The notes under the pieces are model-generated. The model was not told where the DNA came from. It ran no database searches and saw nothing but the letters and a program-made list of their open reading frames with translations. The position numbers were made by a program, and so were the translations under genes. From assembly GCF_042477335.2 (NCBI RefSeq), contig NC_091249.1, forward strand, positions 50,514,001 to 50,578,000: a stretch of 64,000 bases of DNA, read 5' to 3'. Positions 1-11,728 of this stretch are shown piece after piece. The DNA comes from Ovis canadensis (lineage: Eukaryota > Chordata > Mammalia > Artiodactyla > Bovidae). Within the stretch, counting starts at the first letter, position 1, and each line of letters starts with the position of its first letter.

Positions 1-323
1 AAATAAGGCAAATTTACTGGGGCTTGTTGTGAGGATGGCTTAATACGTCCATGAGCAAAGGCAAACCCTAAAGTGCAGCGGCTGACCCAACCAACTGGAA
101 GCCAAGGCCATAAATTTGATCCACACAGTCACTGGGTGCCCTTAGGGGCCACCCATTGGATCACAGGATTGTTCTTGCAGTCTGAGCCAGGCCAGTGAGC
201 TGGTAAATCTGGGTGATAGGTGACCTCTAATATTTGTTCACATTGCTCTGAGGACAAGTATCCCACATATTTTACTTATTTTGGATCTATGGGATGGTCA
301 CCAAATCCAATATTCTGTTCCCT

Positions 324-862
324 TTACTCCCAACAGATAGGGGCAGGGACAATAGGCTGGCCTTTTTCTGGAGTCATCCAAAAATATTCATCCCATATCT
401 GGTAAAACTGTTCAAAGTACCTGATGGGTTTGTCCTTTTTACTGGCCATAGAGTTCTTATCTTTTTTTTTTTTTTTTGAGTAAAAAGTATAGGCTTTTGT
501 TACTTCTATAAAGCTTGTATTTACTTCAGATGTTACCCCATGGCCTTGATCAATCAGATTAGAGTCCAGTTTACACCAAGAAAGAAGTGACAGGTTGTGA
601 GTTACCAAAGAAAGAAATGTTTCTCATTGTTGTCTCAAAAAGGAACAGAGGGGGCAAAAGTCCCCTCTGCGGAGGGAGACACCCAACAAGGAAGTCCATC
701 CATCACTGACAGCGGCATGGCCCCACAAGCCCAACAGTTGGAAGCGTTATGGCAGTTCGCATACAAGTGGGCCCAGGACAGGAACACGTCATCCTGAGTT
801 TGCAGTCCCGGTAGGGTGGTCATGCCAATCGGGAACAGCAGAATCATCTGCAGAGGTTCCAT
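324..862 (-). pseudogene. ERV env-like remnant, 5' part
   Basis: Two overlapping minus-strand frames (862-635 and 608-324) lie directly downstream of the integrase. The first has a hydrophobic N-terminal stretch followed by a Cys-rich patch with the tetrad CWAC, as in surface subunits of class I ERV envelopes. The frame breaks near 610-635 and coding similarity fades toward the window edge. Assignment rests mainly on position after pol and on the Cys-rich patch. Confidence 0.55.
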
Positions 863-878
863 CCTGGCTCTGTAGTCG

Positions 879-1331
879 TCAACAGGAGATGAGTTGGGTC
901 TTCAGTGGTTCCTCTGGGTTAGTAGGACTGGTCCAGTGCCCTTTTCCCTCCGCTGCTGTCTTGAGCGGAGTGTGGTAAATCCAGGGAGTGGTACCTGCAA
1001 CTTTAACTGCAGTGGGAGTGGTTAGTACAATAGTGTATGGCCCTCTCCAGGTGGGAGATAACTGCCGTTTCCAACCCTTTACCCATACTAAATCTCCTGA
1101 TGAGTATGGGTGTATAATAGTACCTGAAGAAAAGGGAATTCTTTCTTGAACATAAGGGGTGATACCATGGATTACCTTCCCCAACTGTTCCAGTTGCTGC
1201 CACACTTCCACCCCTCCTCCTTGTAATAAATTTCCCTTTTCTTCCCAAATAAGTGGGGGAGGCCTCCCAAACATTATCTCATAGGGAGAATACCCATGTG
1301 ACCAGGGGATCATTCTGATCCTCATTAACAC
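879..1331 (-). pseudogene. ERV integrase C-terminal part
   Basis: A 150-codon minus-strand frame. It starts with a segment containing YSPYEIMFGRPPP, typical of the end of the gammaretroviral integrase core, then has the basic C-terminal domain with GDLVWVKGWKRQL and a WRGPYTIVLTTPTAVKV stretch. It is out of frame with the core upstream (1373-1699), so the gene is interrupted near 1331-1373. Confidence 0.8.
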
Positions 1332-1372
1332 AATGGCAGCACGTCCATCCAGGGGGCGCCAGTTTCTTGCAC

Positions 1373-1699
1373 CTATTTTACCAAAGTCACCAAGATGGTC
1401 CAGTTCATTCTCTCAACCATTCCTAAGCTTTGTGGCCTATATGCCGTGTGTAGTTTCCACTCAATATTTACTGCTTTGCAGACCAGTTGGAGTAATTCAG
1501 CCACAAATGCGGGCCCGTTATCTGATCCTATACTCAGAGGGAACCCAAACCTAGGAATAATGTCTCTCAGCAAGAATCGGGCCACTTCCTTCGCTTTTTC
1601 AGTCTTGGTGGGGTAAGCATCTACCCATCCCGTAAAAGTACGTATCATCACCAGCAAATATTTGTATCCTCGGCATGGCTTTATTTCACTGAAGTCCAC
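1373..1699 (-). pseudogene. ERV integrase catalytic core remnant
   Basis: A 108-codon minus-strand frame with the retroviral integrase fold. An acidic residue follows the start (MDFSEIK), a second lies in GSDNGPAF, and the Glu lies in GMVERMN, so the three DDE positions appear present. The zinc-binding half lies upstream in another frame, and the C-terminal domain is in a further frame, so no complete integrase is encoded. Confidence 0.8.
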
Positions 1700-1785
1700 T
1701 TCTAGATGTTCAAATGGAGCGGTCCCCTTTAATTGTATTTCAGGTGGCGCTGTCTCTTTTGGGGCTGGGTTATCCTTGGCCCAGG

Positions 1786-2330
1786 TTACCCATCGGTAGC
1801 ATCTGCATACAAGGCTATTAGATGTGTTATGACAAAATAAAGGGCTAAAATCTCACAAGTCTTTGTTTTCCCTAAGTGGGTGGATTGATGGAAATCTGTA
1901 ACCAGTTGAAATGCCAACCTAGAGGGGACGAAGAGTCTCCCATCTGAGAATTCCCACCATCCGTCCTCCCGCAGTGCTCCTTGCTCAGTTCGTGCCCAGA
2001 TGGTTTCTTCCTTGTCATAGACTCCGACTGCTCGGGCAGTTAGTAGGCGAGACACCGCAGGTGTTACCGTAAGTTTGGTTGCTATATTGTCTTGGGCGGC
2101 TGCTTGCTGTGCCGATTGGTCAGCCAGGCGGTTCCCTGTCACCTAAGGTGTGTGCACTTTCTGGTGGCCCCGCCAGAGGGTGCATTACTGCCACTGCAGC
2201 AGGTTCCCATACTGCTTCCAACAGCAGCAGCGGTTCCTCTTCGTTTTTTATATTTCTTTGCCAGTTGTAGTTGATAGCTCCCTTTCTTTGTATATGGCCC
2301 CCTGTACTTGTAAGGTAGCAAAGGCACAGC
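1786..2330 (-). pseudogene. ERV RNase H end and integrase N-terminal part
   Basis: The minus-strand frame 2142-1786 begins with NRLADQSAQQAA, a typical RNase H C-terminal helix, and continues into an integrase zinc-binding segment with a His-rich HQSTHLGKTKT run. The preceding RNase H piece (2332-2142) is in another frame, which shows a frameshift near 2142. The Cys pair of the zinc finger (around 1790-1800) is in yet another frame. Confidence 0.7.
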
Positions 2331-2340
2331 ATGAATCACA

Positions 2341-2686
2341 CTTTGCTCCTAACCCCCAAACTTGTCAACCCATCTTTAGAATGGATCCAGAGCCTAGATC
2401 TGCTGCCTCTGATCTATTATGTCTACTAAACCTGCCCAGAGCCCCAAAGTTTCTTCCATACTCTTATTTCTATTGCAAACTTATGCCAAATTCACCTTTG
2501 TTTTTATATTATTATACTGTAAATAAAATATATTTATAGAACAAAGTATATTCTGTTTTATATTCTATATATTTGTTTTATAAAATATAAAATTATATTT
2601 TGTATTATAACTCAGTATGTAACAGCCTGAGTTACATACTAGTGTTTCCTTGGGGGCTGTAATTGTAAGGAGGTAGGAACAAGGGT
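2341..2686. other. AT-rich spacer
   Basis: No gene or recognisable repeat. The tract at 2500-2610 is strongly AT-rich, with runs such as TATTTATAGA and AAATATAAAATTATA. It ends at the target-site duplication AGGAACAAGGGT (2675-2686) of the next SINE. Confidence 0.5.
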
Positions 2687-3012
2687 CCTTTCCGTCATAG
2701 GGGCTTCCCTATAGCTCAGTTGGTAAAGAATCTGCCTGCAATGCAGGAGACCCCATTTTGATTCCTGGGTCAGGAAGATCCCTGGAAAAGGGACAGGCTA
2801 CCCACTTCAGTATTCTTGGGCTTCCCTTGTGGCTCAGCTGGTAAAGAATCCGCCTGCAATGTGGGAGACCTAGGTTTGATCCCTGGGTTGGGAAGATTCT
2901 CCTGGAAAAGGAAACAGGTACCCACTCTAGTACTCTGGCCTGGAGAGTTCCATGGACTGTATAGTCCATCGAGAAGCAAAGAGTCGGACACAATAGAGCC
3001 ACTTTCACTTTC
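2687..3012 (+). mobile_element. Dimeric Bov-tA SINE
   Basis: Two head-to-tail tRNA-derived units start at about 2700 and 2819, each with GGCTTCCCT..TAGCTCAG..GGTAAAGAATC. The second unit ends in the BovB-like tail GAGTCGGACACAATAGAG and CTTTCACTTTC. It is flanked by the 12-bp direct repeat AGGAACAAGGGT at 2675-2686 and 3013-3024. Confidence 0.9.
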
Positions 3013-3531
3013 AGGAACAAGGGTAGAGGAAGGAAGGAGGGAAGCAAATACAAGGTGCCATGCTATCCAGCTTATTACAGCTTCAAAACCTGGTTTATTT
3101 CTGAGAGAAACTATTTCAAGGTACTGTATCTTGCAATAGCCAAGAGATAGCAGCGGAGAGGAAATTTTTGTCTGCAAACTCTTTCTAATCTGCCATCTTA
3201 TTTTGGTCCAAATGTATCCAATGGCTCACGCCACCCTTAAGCTCCTGAGGTATGTCACCTGGCACCTCTAGACAGTCACTGGAAAATCCAGAGCTTCCAC
3301 GAGTTGGGTAGGAACTGTCCTAGAGCCCACGGCCCAATCCCTGCCCACACCCACCTTGAAGGTCTCCCCAGTCCCTGCCCTACCAAGGCTGGAAGCAAGT
3401 GGCAGGGGCTTTAAGATCACAGGAATAATTCAGCATTCCCATGGGTCACATTATTGAGAAAGTCAGCAACAGCCTGAAGCCTGGGACGCAGTGGGCTGAA
3501 TGTATGTGAAGGTATATAGCTGGAAGACAGT

Positions 3532-3710
3532 TTTACTCTCCGAGGGGACTCTCAACACAAGAATTGGCTTGGGCCCTGAGTGCTTCAGCTCTTAATCGAT
3601 GCAGCTTTTTCAGTTAGGCATACGTGAACTGAAAAAGCTGCATCGATTAAGAGCTGAAGCACTCAGGGCCCAAGCCAATTCTTGTGTTGAGAGTCCCCTC
3701 GGAGAGTAAA
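3532..3710. repeat. Perfect 84-bp inverted repeat, 11-bp loop
   Basis: Left arm 3532-3615 and right arm 3627-3710 are exact reverse complements over all 84 bases by eye. The loop is AGGCATACGTG (3616-3626). The arms start TTTACTCTCCGAGGGGACTC and end GAGTCCCCTCGGAGAGTAAA. The arm sequence does not look like a Bov SINE, BovB, L1 or tRNA. Perfect identity means a very recent event or an assembly fold-back artefact. Confidence 0.95.
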
Positions 3711-3824
3711 TGCCTAGCTGTTTTACCAAAATATCAGAACACAGGTTGGAGTGAGGTTGGCTATACCGCTGCCCTGTGTTCTGAGAACTAGGTATGACCT
3801 TTGTCCCATCTGGAGCCCTCCCCC

Positions 3825-3945
3825 TGTTTTTGGCTGTGCTGCACAGTATGTGGGATCTTAGTTCCATAACCAGGGATAGAACCCTCATCCCTGCACTGGA
3901 AATGCGAAGTCTTAACCACTGGGCAGCCAGGGAAGACCCTGGAGC
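3825..3945 (-). mobile_element. CHR-type SINE
   Basis: Minus-strand cetartiodactyl CHR SINE. The plus strand shows TTTTTGGCTGTGCTGCACAG, GGGATCTTAGTTCC and the reversed head CCACTGGGCAGCCAGGGAAG. Confidence 0.75.
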
Positions 3946-4896
3946 CCCTCCTTTTTGATGATTTCCTTCTCAACGGCCCCATGGCAGTGTCCTGCAGTGT
4001 AACCTCAGTCTGCCCACTAGGCATGACCTATATCTTCATCACTCAGTGAAGTAGAACCAAAATATGGGCCTTTTTTCCCCAGAAGTCTTCTCCAACTTAT
4101 GTAAACCCTGAGTACATCAAGGAATCCAGCCCAAAACCATTCCAGCCAGAAATGTGAACAATTATCTCTGGAGGAAGGGTAACATCTATTCAACTGTTAG
4201 AACAGTATCTAAGCCCAAGGAGTCCAGTCTAGCTGAAATGACCTTTTAAGCAAGCTCTTGATATATATTCTCAAACTGAGGGATACAGGCATTTTGTTAC
4301 AACCTCAGATTATTCTGGCAATGGGTCCTTAACTATGTAAAAACCTGTAATCCTACAACTCACCTTGAGTTTCTCAGGTAACTATCAAAGGTTGTTTAGA
4401 GTCGCATCAGGACAGAGGACAAGAACTGCCTGCCACCCATGCCCCATCCCCAGATGATGAGCAAATACAAAAGCCACATTCAGCTGCGTGGAACAGGCAC
4501 TTGCAGCAGCCATTGGCCCAGTTTTCCTCCTTCCTGCCACCTCCCCATTTCCACACCAGCCTCAGTCACACTTTCTAGCCCTATTTTTAGCTCTGTTTTC
4601 AGCACTTGCCTCATAAGTGTAAGTGAATCAGTTGGGGTGTAAGGGACAAACAGCCTTCTAGATGGTAAACATGTAATGTTTCCACATTTTCTCCCCTGAT
4701 TCTCAGAGGAATAAAGTTTTAAAATCACATGTTCCGATTTATGAGTTGGTTATGTGACTGTTCCTATTTAATGTAAGATACGTTAGGAATCAAGAAAGCA
4801 TAAACGTAAACTATTGCCTGGGTATTTGCATACCAGGCTGTGGTGTAGAAGGAAGCAAGAAGCTTAGGGGGGAAAAAAGAAAGAAGGAATAGTATC
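3946..4896. other. Intergenic, no gene seen
   Basis: No splice-flanked or family-like coding segment and no clear repeat. Short open frames here have no recognisable domain. The stretch ends at the target-site duplication of the next SINE (4881-4896). Confidence 0.4.
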
Positions 4897-5212
4897 GGAC
4901 TTCCCTGGTGGTACAGTGGATAGCACGTCCCCACCAATGCAGGGGACGGGGTTTGATTCCTGGTCTGGGAAGATTTCACTTGCTGCAGAGCAACTAAGCC
5001 CGTATACCACAACTGCTGAGGCCACATGCCACATCTACTGAGCCAGTGAACCTTCAGCCCATGCTCCGCAACAAGAGACACCACCACAATGAGAAGGCTG
5101 TGCACTGCAATGAAGAGTAGCCCCCACTCACTGCAACTAGAGAAAGCCCACACACAGCAAGGACCTACTGCAGCCATAAAGAAATTAATTAATTTAATTA
5201 AAAATTTTTAAA
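4897..5212 (+). mobile_element. CHR-2 SINE with intact duplication
   Basis: The head ACTTCCCTGGTGGTACAGTG is followed by the typical body GCAACTAAGCCCGT and ACTGCTGAGGCCACATGCC and by an A/T-rich tail. It is flanked by a 16-bp direct repeat, AAGAAGGAATAGTATC, at 4881-4896 and 5213-5228. Confidence 0.9.
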
Positions 5213-5228
5213 AAGAAGGAATAGTATC

Positions 5229-6475
5229 AAGGGTGCAGGCCATTGTTCACACAAATCAGTATTTATAGTCACCCACCCTTAACTGGAGACTGGGGAAGGA
5301 AATGGGAGGAAAACTTTTTTTTTTAAGTAATAAAAATACACTTTGTGATATACAAACAGTTCCCCTTTCTAATCTGTTCTTGAGCTTAAAGTTGAAAATC
5401 ATCTGAAATTATCACCCCTCCATTTTCATTTGCACCTAATTTCCTCCTCTCAGCCTCTCAGAAACCTGTGCCATTCACAGGATTAATATTTACACATAGG
5501 ATGTGTGAAACATTGAGTGGTTTCTTCAGTAATTTTCACCAGTGAGCACAGTTTGAAAAGAATTAGATGGTGCTTCCCATATAGACACATCCACAGAGGC
5601 ACAATTGCAGACTTCCCTTTACTCAGTGACTAGTAAAGGAAATAAAAACAGTAAACACCACAAATAGGCAACAGGAAAAAAAAAATCCACCCATCAACAG
5701 CAAGCAATCAGGGAAACACCAGGCAGCATTTAATAACACATGAGAAAGAAGTGTCTGCCAAGACAAGAAAGAGCGTCTGTACTGCCTAACATGCATCGTA
5801 GAGGTGATCCCCAAACTGCTGAAACAGTGCTAGGGAAAGAAGACATCTACAGAAGCCAGGAGAACCCTCCTAATAACCTCCAACTTGGGGAGGAAGAGAA
5901 GTTGGGGGGCTGTGTAAATTGTCAGCCAAGGAGAATCATGGGACATCCTTAGAGAATATGTATCTGTGAAGGCAGATGCAGGATGCTATGGGGGATGGAG
6001 GGACATCCAGGAACTAGTCTTATGGCGCCGCTGGGGGAGGGGAAAAGTAGAACAATAAGGCAGAAAAAGCAGAAATATACAGCATACAAGAAACAGATGA
6101 AAAGTTCAGTCTAGAATAAGATATAAAGGAATAGAAGAAAATGCCATCTGCATGTGATTGCTCAAGATAGAACTTAATATGAAAATAAACTCAGTGGAAC
6201 AAGAGCTACAAGACAAACTTGATGAAACAGCGCAATTAGATGTAAAATACATTGCAAAAGCAAAGAAATAAACTGAGGACTCAAAGTGCATCATGTCCTA
6301 ATACATAAATAAGAAACTGGAAGAAACAGAGTAGCCACAATTGCAAGCTGAATTATTGACAGAAAGGAAGGGCTATCCATAGAAAATGCAGAGGAGAAAG
6401 ACAAACACAAAGTAGATGCTGAGAGCAGAGAAAAGTCAACCTGGGAATAACTGTGTCCCTAAAGCAAGACTGAGG
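5229..6475. other. Intergenic, no gene seen
   Basis: Nothing coding is recognised. Open frames are short and lack family features. The A-rich stretch at about 6060-6330 could be an old LINE remnant, but I cannot name it. Confidence 0.35.
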
Positions 6476-6479
6476 ACAC

Positions 6480-6640
6480 AGAAGGGCGCGACAGAGGAGA
6501 CGATGGTAGGACGGCATCACCCACTCAATGGACATGAATTTGAGCAAGCTCTGGGAGATTGTGGCGGACAGGAAAGCCTGGAGTGTTTCAGTTCATGGGG
6601 TTGCAAAGAGTCGGACACAACTTAGCAACTAAAAAACAAC
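6480..6640 (+). mobile_element. BovB 3' end fragment
   Basis: Matches the 3' end of BovB on the plus strand, with CACTCAATGGACATGA, GCAAGCTCTGGGAGATTG, GGGTTGCAAAGAGTCGGACA and an AACAACAAC tail. Severely 5'-truncated. Confidence 0.85.
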
Positions 6641-6689
6641 AACGAACAAAAACAGACACAAAGATACATTCAATCACTGTAATAAAGAG

Positions 6690-7050
6690 TCTGACAAGTC
6701 TGACTCCATTTTTTATGTGATTGCTGACAGCTTTCAAGACCTCTTCCCTTCTGACCCACATCTGAGCAAACTGATGAAGATGGCCCATTGCTCCCTCCTT
6801 TGGCTCTGGCAGGACATTCAAGCCACGCAAGACCCCAACTGTGTGGGAGAACTGTCCTCCTGCCCCCCCCCCCCCGCCATCCCAAACACAATAAAACTCC
6901 AAGCCAGCCACCTTCCCTGCTCCCTCCAGACATTGCTGGACCTGTTGGGAGCCTGTCCTGCCCACCCCAGAAAGCCACATGCTGTGAGTAATAAACCTTT
7001 TCATGTCTTCTTAGAGCATGTATATGACACCATCAGTCTCAACAGCAAAT
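6690..7050 (+). mobile_element. LTR-like segment (probable ERV1 solo LTR part)
   Basis: Resembles the R/U5 end of a ruminant class I LTR. It contains a C-rich tract (about 6861-6875) followed by AATAAAACTCC, then GCTGTGAGTAATAAACC and a T-rich stretch. I have no boundary repeats, so the limits and family are tentative. Confidence 0.4.
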
Positions 7051-8154
7051 GAAAATTGGTTTGGGGGGTCTATCTCTCTTCTGTAAAATAGTCACAACAG
7101 ATATACACTAGAAGACAATTTCCTTATCATGTGGGGGAAACTGACTCTTTACTTGGATGAAAGAGTAAAATTTTTATCAGGAAGAACCTGCTATAGAATG
7201 ATGATACTGGGGCAGGGGGTGAAATTCTGGTGAAATTATCACACTCTAAGTATAAAGGGGACATTCTTCAGTAATCTAGGTGAAAAAAGTAAATCACAAG
7301 AGAAAAGAAATCAACAAGTCTCAGACTGCTCCACAGCGATGTCTATCAAGTCTTGAGAAAGGCGTATTATGTTCAGCCATGATGCTATCCAATTATTAAA
7401 GCAAAAGTCAGATATTCTCAAATACGATTGTATTTGTGATTCTCAGAGTTCTTTTGGGAAAGCAATAGTTAAAAACAAGCCAACCTAAAGATTAACAAAA
7501 TAAAGACCACAGGAATCAATATGCAGTGAACATTAAATCCATTTAGACATGAGTTAAAATGGGAATTATGTTTACAAAATTAAATCTAAATATTTTAATG
7601 TTTGAAAATGTAAAATAAATATATAGCTAAGAGAACTAATTTATATAATGTACATGATAAGTGAAATAAAATTTTAGGAGTACAGATTTCTTAATCTTTC
7701 ATGGCATGGTATCAATCAGTTCTATCTTAAGTGAACTATATCACTTAAAAAATATATTAACTATAACTTCTTAATCTTTTTTTAATCTTTGCAAGGGTAA
7801 CAACCTAGAGAGCTGTCATCTGAATATGGCTAATGGACTATGAAAATATTTTGCTCCCTCATTTTCTTTGACCTACTCAGTGATGACATAGGCAATGTCA
7901 TCAGAGAGATTTTTATTTTGAAAACAATACTAGCAATTTAGTATCCATTGCTTGCTTCACAAGTCATATTGCCACTACTTCTAAAGCCACTTGAGTTTGT
8001 GACCTCTGCCTGAGAGGAATATTTTAGGAATACACATAGCTTTGTTAAAGAAACAACTTTTTTAAAAGAACAATTTCTTCCATTTCTTTTCCTTCTTTAT
8101 CCACTTTTTTTTTCCCCCCGAGATACTGAGTGTCCCAATCTGGGTCTCGTGTTT
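7051..8154. other. AT-rich intergenic sequence
   Basis: No gene or clear repeat. The sequence is AT-rich with no long open frame. Confidence 0.4.
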
Positions 8155-8400
8155 TATTTTTATTTTTTTATCTCAGTTTTATTTACTTATTTATTTTACT
8201 TGGTTTTGCCATACATCAACATGAATCCGCCATGGGTGTACATGTGTTCCCCATCCTGAACCCTCCTCCCACCTCCCTTCCCATCCCATCCCTCTGGGTC
8301 ATCCCAGTGCACCAGCCCCGAGCACCCTGTATCATGCATCAAATCTGGACTGGCAATTCATTTCACATGTGATAATTTACATGTTTCAATGCCATTTCTT
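8155..8400 (-). mobile_element. L1 3' end, short fragment
   Basis: The reverse complement of the ruminant L1 3' UTR: a T-rich start, then TTTTGCCATACATCAACATG, CCCTCCTCCCACCTCCC and GTGCACCAGCCCCGAGCA. The same block recurs in the larger L1 at 10.04 kb. Only about 240 bp remain. Confidence 0.85.
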
Positions 8401-10024
8401 ATCCACTTTGATGAAGCTCTTTCTATATTGCCATATACAGCTTTCAAACACTGCATATAGATTGAGACCTAGAAAAATATCCTTCTAGAGGTTACTGGAA
8501 TTTGGTTTTGCTAATGTTTACAGTATTGTTTCTAGTTGGTAAGATTTTCTATAATTTTTTACCTTCTACTTTGTACTCTGTACTGCTTGAATTTCTAATT
8601 AATATAAAAACAAGAAAGTCGTTATTCAAAATATAATGAAAACACAGTGAATTTGTTATGCATTCAGATCATTTTTTGATTATGTGACCTAAAAGAGGTC
8701 ACATATAAAAAAAGTTCTTTTAGTGACCCAAGCATTAACACCATTCTCATAGTAATTTGTAAGTAGTAGTAATTTATTAATTATTATCAAAATTTACTTA
8801 AGGTTTTTTGTGTTCAAGGAAAGGTCCAAAATAAACGATGAATACTACTTGAGTTGAAAAGAATGTAATCGTACGTCTCTCCAGTATAACTACCTGCTAT
8901 TTACCCAAGATTTTAAAAGCTTTCTCTATAGTGTTTGCTTAGTTTACTAAATTGACCAGACGGCATAGTTGCTATCCCCCCCAAACAGTCAGCATAGTAT
9001 TATTAAAGACAAAGCAGAGCTTCTCACCAGCCAAATAGCCAGAGCGGACCCAACCTGCCTGGTTAGAGTCACACGTAACAGCAAGGGGTTGGTCTGACTC
9101 TTCGCCCAGTTTCCTCATTGTTCCAACCACACACCTGTCCATTCTCAGTTCTATATCTAGAATTAAGTAGTTTCTCCTTTGCAATCTGAATAAAGTATGG
9201 ATTTTAGTTAATAGTAATATATCAGGATTGGTTCATTAACTGTAATAAATATGCTATATTAACCTAAGATGTTAATAACTGGGGAAGTGGGATGTGAGGT
9301 ACATGGGAACTCTTTGTAATGTCCTTGCAATTTTTCTGTTTTCTAAAACTCTTTTAGAAAAAAATTATTTTTAAAAACCTATTAGCTATTTGCAACTTTT
9401 TGAATTATAAAGGAAACACTGCTGTCAAAATGACACATATAAAACTTAGAAACATCATCATCTCCTTGTGCTTTCTCAGAGCAGCATCACTAGAGCACAG
9501 GGATTGTTGGGGGTGATGTGCTGTGTAGCCCATTTCCTTCCCCAGGAAAGTGGGCTGTATGCCCTCAGCTGCTGGGAAGGTTGCTATCACTCTAAGCTGT
9601 CAGCCTTCTCCAGAGATCTCCTCTCCTAAAGAGCCCCATCCAGCTTAAGGTCACATCCATTTCTCAGGGCAGCCTGTCTCCAATTTCTATAAGGTAAATG
9701 CTCCTACCACGGCCCATTTCAAACCAGCCTTGTGAATGAATGCACACCTGCAAAATCTCCTCTCTGCAGCTAGTAGGAGCCAGCTCCGGGACACCTCTGT
9801 GTCTCCCTGAGGTCAAACAGGGACAAAGTCAGAGCACCATTTCCACTCCAGAGCTTCCTGGGGTCTGCTGAGTGCTTGGTCTGCCTGTATCATGGTCCTC
9901 CCTCTCCCTCCAGCTCGTCCTGCTTTCTTCCCACCCCTTTCCAGGTGCTGAACTCAAGAGCCTTTCTTAACCAACTTCCTCCATGCCAACTGAAGCTCAA
10001 ATTCTACTTCCCGGGGAATCCAAT
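8401..10024. other. Intergenic, no gene seen
   Basis: No supported gene. The stretch at 9600-10020 is more GC-rich but shows no domain-bearing frame with splice signals. It ends at the L1 target-site duplication. Confidence 0.35.
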
Positions 10025-10040
10025 CACAGCAGAGATTCTT

Positions 10041-11728
10041 TTTTTTTTTTTTTTTTAATTTTTAGTTTTTTATTTTTTAAATTTTAAAATCTTTAATTCT
10101 TACATGCATTCCCAAACATGAACCCCCCTCCCACCTCCCTCCCCAGAACATCTTTCTGGGTCATCCCCATGCACCAGCCCCAAGCATGCTGCATCCTGCG
10201 TCAGACATAGACTGGCGATTCAATTCACATGATAGTATACATGTTAGAATGTCATTCTCCCAAATCATCCCACCCTCTCCCTCTCCCTCTGAGTCCAAAA
10301 GTCCGTTATACACATCTGTGTCTCTTTCCCTGTCTTGCATACAGGGTCGTCATTGCCATCTTCCTAAATTCCATATATATGTGTTAGTATACTGTATTGG
10401 TGTTTTTCTTTCTGGCTTACTTCACTCTGTATAATCGGCTCCAGTTTCATCCATCTCATCAGAACTGATTCAAATGAATTCTTTTTAACTGCTGAGTAAT
10501 ACTCCATTGTGTATATGTACCACAGCTTTCTTATCCATTCATCTGCTGATGGACATCTAGGTTGTTTCCATGTCCTAGCTATTATAAACAGTGCTGCAAT
10601 GAACATTGGGGTACATGTGTCTCTTTCAATTCTGGTTTCCTCGGTGTGTATGCCCAGAAGTGGGATTGCTGGGTCATAAGGTAGTTCTATTTGCAATTTT
10701 TTAAGGAATCTCCACACTGTTCTCCATAGTGGCTGTACTAGTTTGCATTCCCACCAACAGTGTAGGAGGGTTCCCTTTTCTCCACACCCTCTCCAGCATT
10801 TATTGCTTGCAGATTTTTGGATCGCAGCCATTCTGACTGGTGTGAAGTGGTACCTCATTGTGGTTTTGATTTGCATTTCTCTAATAATGAGTGATGTTGA
10901 GCATCTTTTCATGTGTTTGTTAGCCATCCGTATGTCTTCTTTGGAGAAATGTCTATTTAGTTCTTTGGCCCATTTTTTGATTGGGTCGTTTATTTTTCTG
11001 GAGTTGAGCTGCAGAAGTTGCTTGTATATTTTTGAGATTAGTTGTTTGTCAGTTGCTTCATTTGCTATTATTTTCTCCCATTCAGATGGCTGTCTTTTCA
11101 CCTTGCTTATATTTTCCTTTGTTGTGCAGAAGCTTTTAATTTCTATATGTCTGTCTTTGTGCCAGTACCATACTGTCTTGATGACTGTGGCTTTGTAGTA
11201 GAGCCTGAAGTCAGGCAAGTTGATTCCTCCAGCTCCATTCTTCTTTCTCAAGATTGCTTTGGCTATTCGAGGTGTTTTGTATTTCCATACAAAGCTTGAA
11301 ATTATTTGTTCTAGTTCTGTGAAAAATGTGGCTGGTAGCTTGATAGGGATTGCATTGAATTTGTAAATTGCTTTGGGTAGTATACTCATTTTCACTATAT
11401 TGATTCTTCCAATCCATGAACATGGTATATTTCTCCATCTATTAGTGTCCTCTTTGATTTCTTTCATCAGTGTTTTATAGTTTTCTATATATAGGTCTTT
11501 AGTTTCTTTAGGTAGATATATTCCTAAGTATTTTATTCTTTTCGTTGCAATGGTGAATGGAATTGTTTCCTTAATTTCTTTTTCTACTTTCTCATTATTC
11601 GTGTATAGGAATGCAAGGGATTTCTGTGTGTTGATTTTATATCCTGCAACTTTACTATATTCATTGATGAGCTCTAGTAATTTTCTGGTGGAGTCTTTAG
11701 GGTTTTCCATGTAGAGGATCATGTCATC
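10041..11728 (-). mobile_element. Young 5'-truncated L1
   Basis: Minus-strand L1 with a poly-T (poly-A) tail at about 10,041-10,056, a 3' UTR up to 10,363 and the end of ORF2. A 16-bp direct repeat, CACAGCAGAGATTCTT, flanks it at 10,025-10,040 and 11,729-11,744. The retained ORF2 part has no stop and the duplication is perfect, both signs of a recent insertion. Everything 5' of the reverse transcriptase active site is missing, so it cannot move by itself. Confidence 0.93.

Larger units (their letters stand above)
1..2340 (-). mobile_element. Class I endogenous retrovirus fragment (pol-env, reverse strand)
   Basis: Read on the minus strand, the segment runs in the order RNase H, integrase, then start of env, which is the order of a gammaretrovirus-like provirus. 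The element continues past the left edge of the window, so its length and LTRs are not visible. Frames are broken in several places and no ORF spans a complete domain set, so it is a decayed copy. A T-run at about 461-478 lies inside the env part. No flanking duplication is visible at the 2.34 kb end. Confidence 0.85.

Noticed and set aside
2700-2780. tRNA-like boxes, repeated in many places
   Set aside because: They belong to the tRNA-derived heads of Bov-tA and CHR SINEs, not to functional tRNA genes.
10743-11299. Long plus-strand frames opposite the L1
   Set aside because: They are antisense shadows of L1 ORF2, not genes.
11211-11438. Second minus-strand frame inside the L1
   Set aside because: It is a shadow frame of ORF2, which is open through the same bases.
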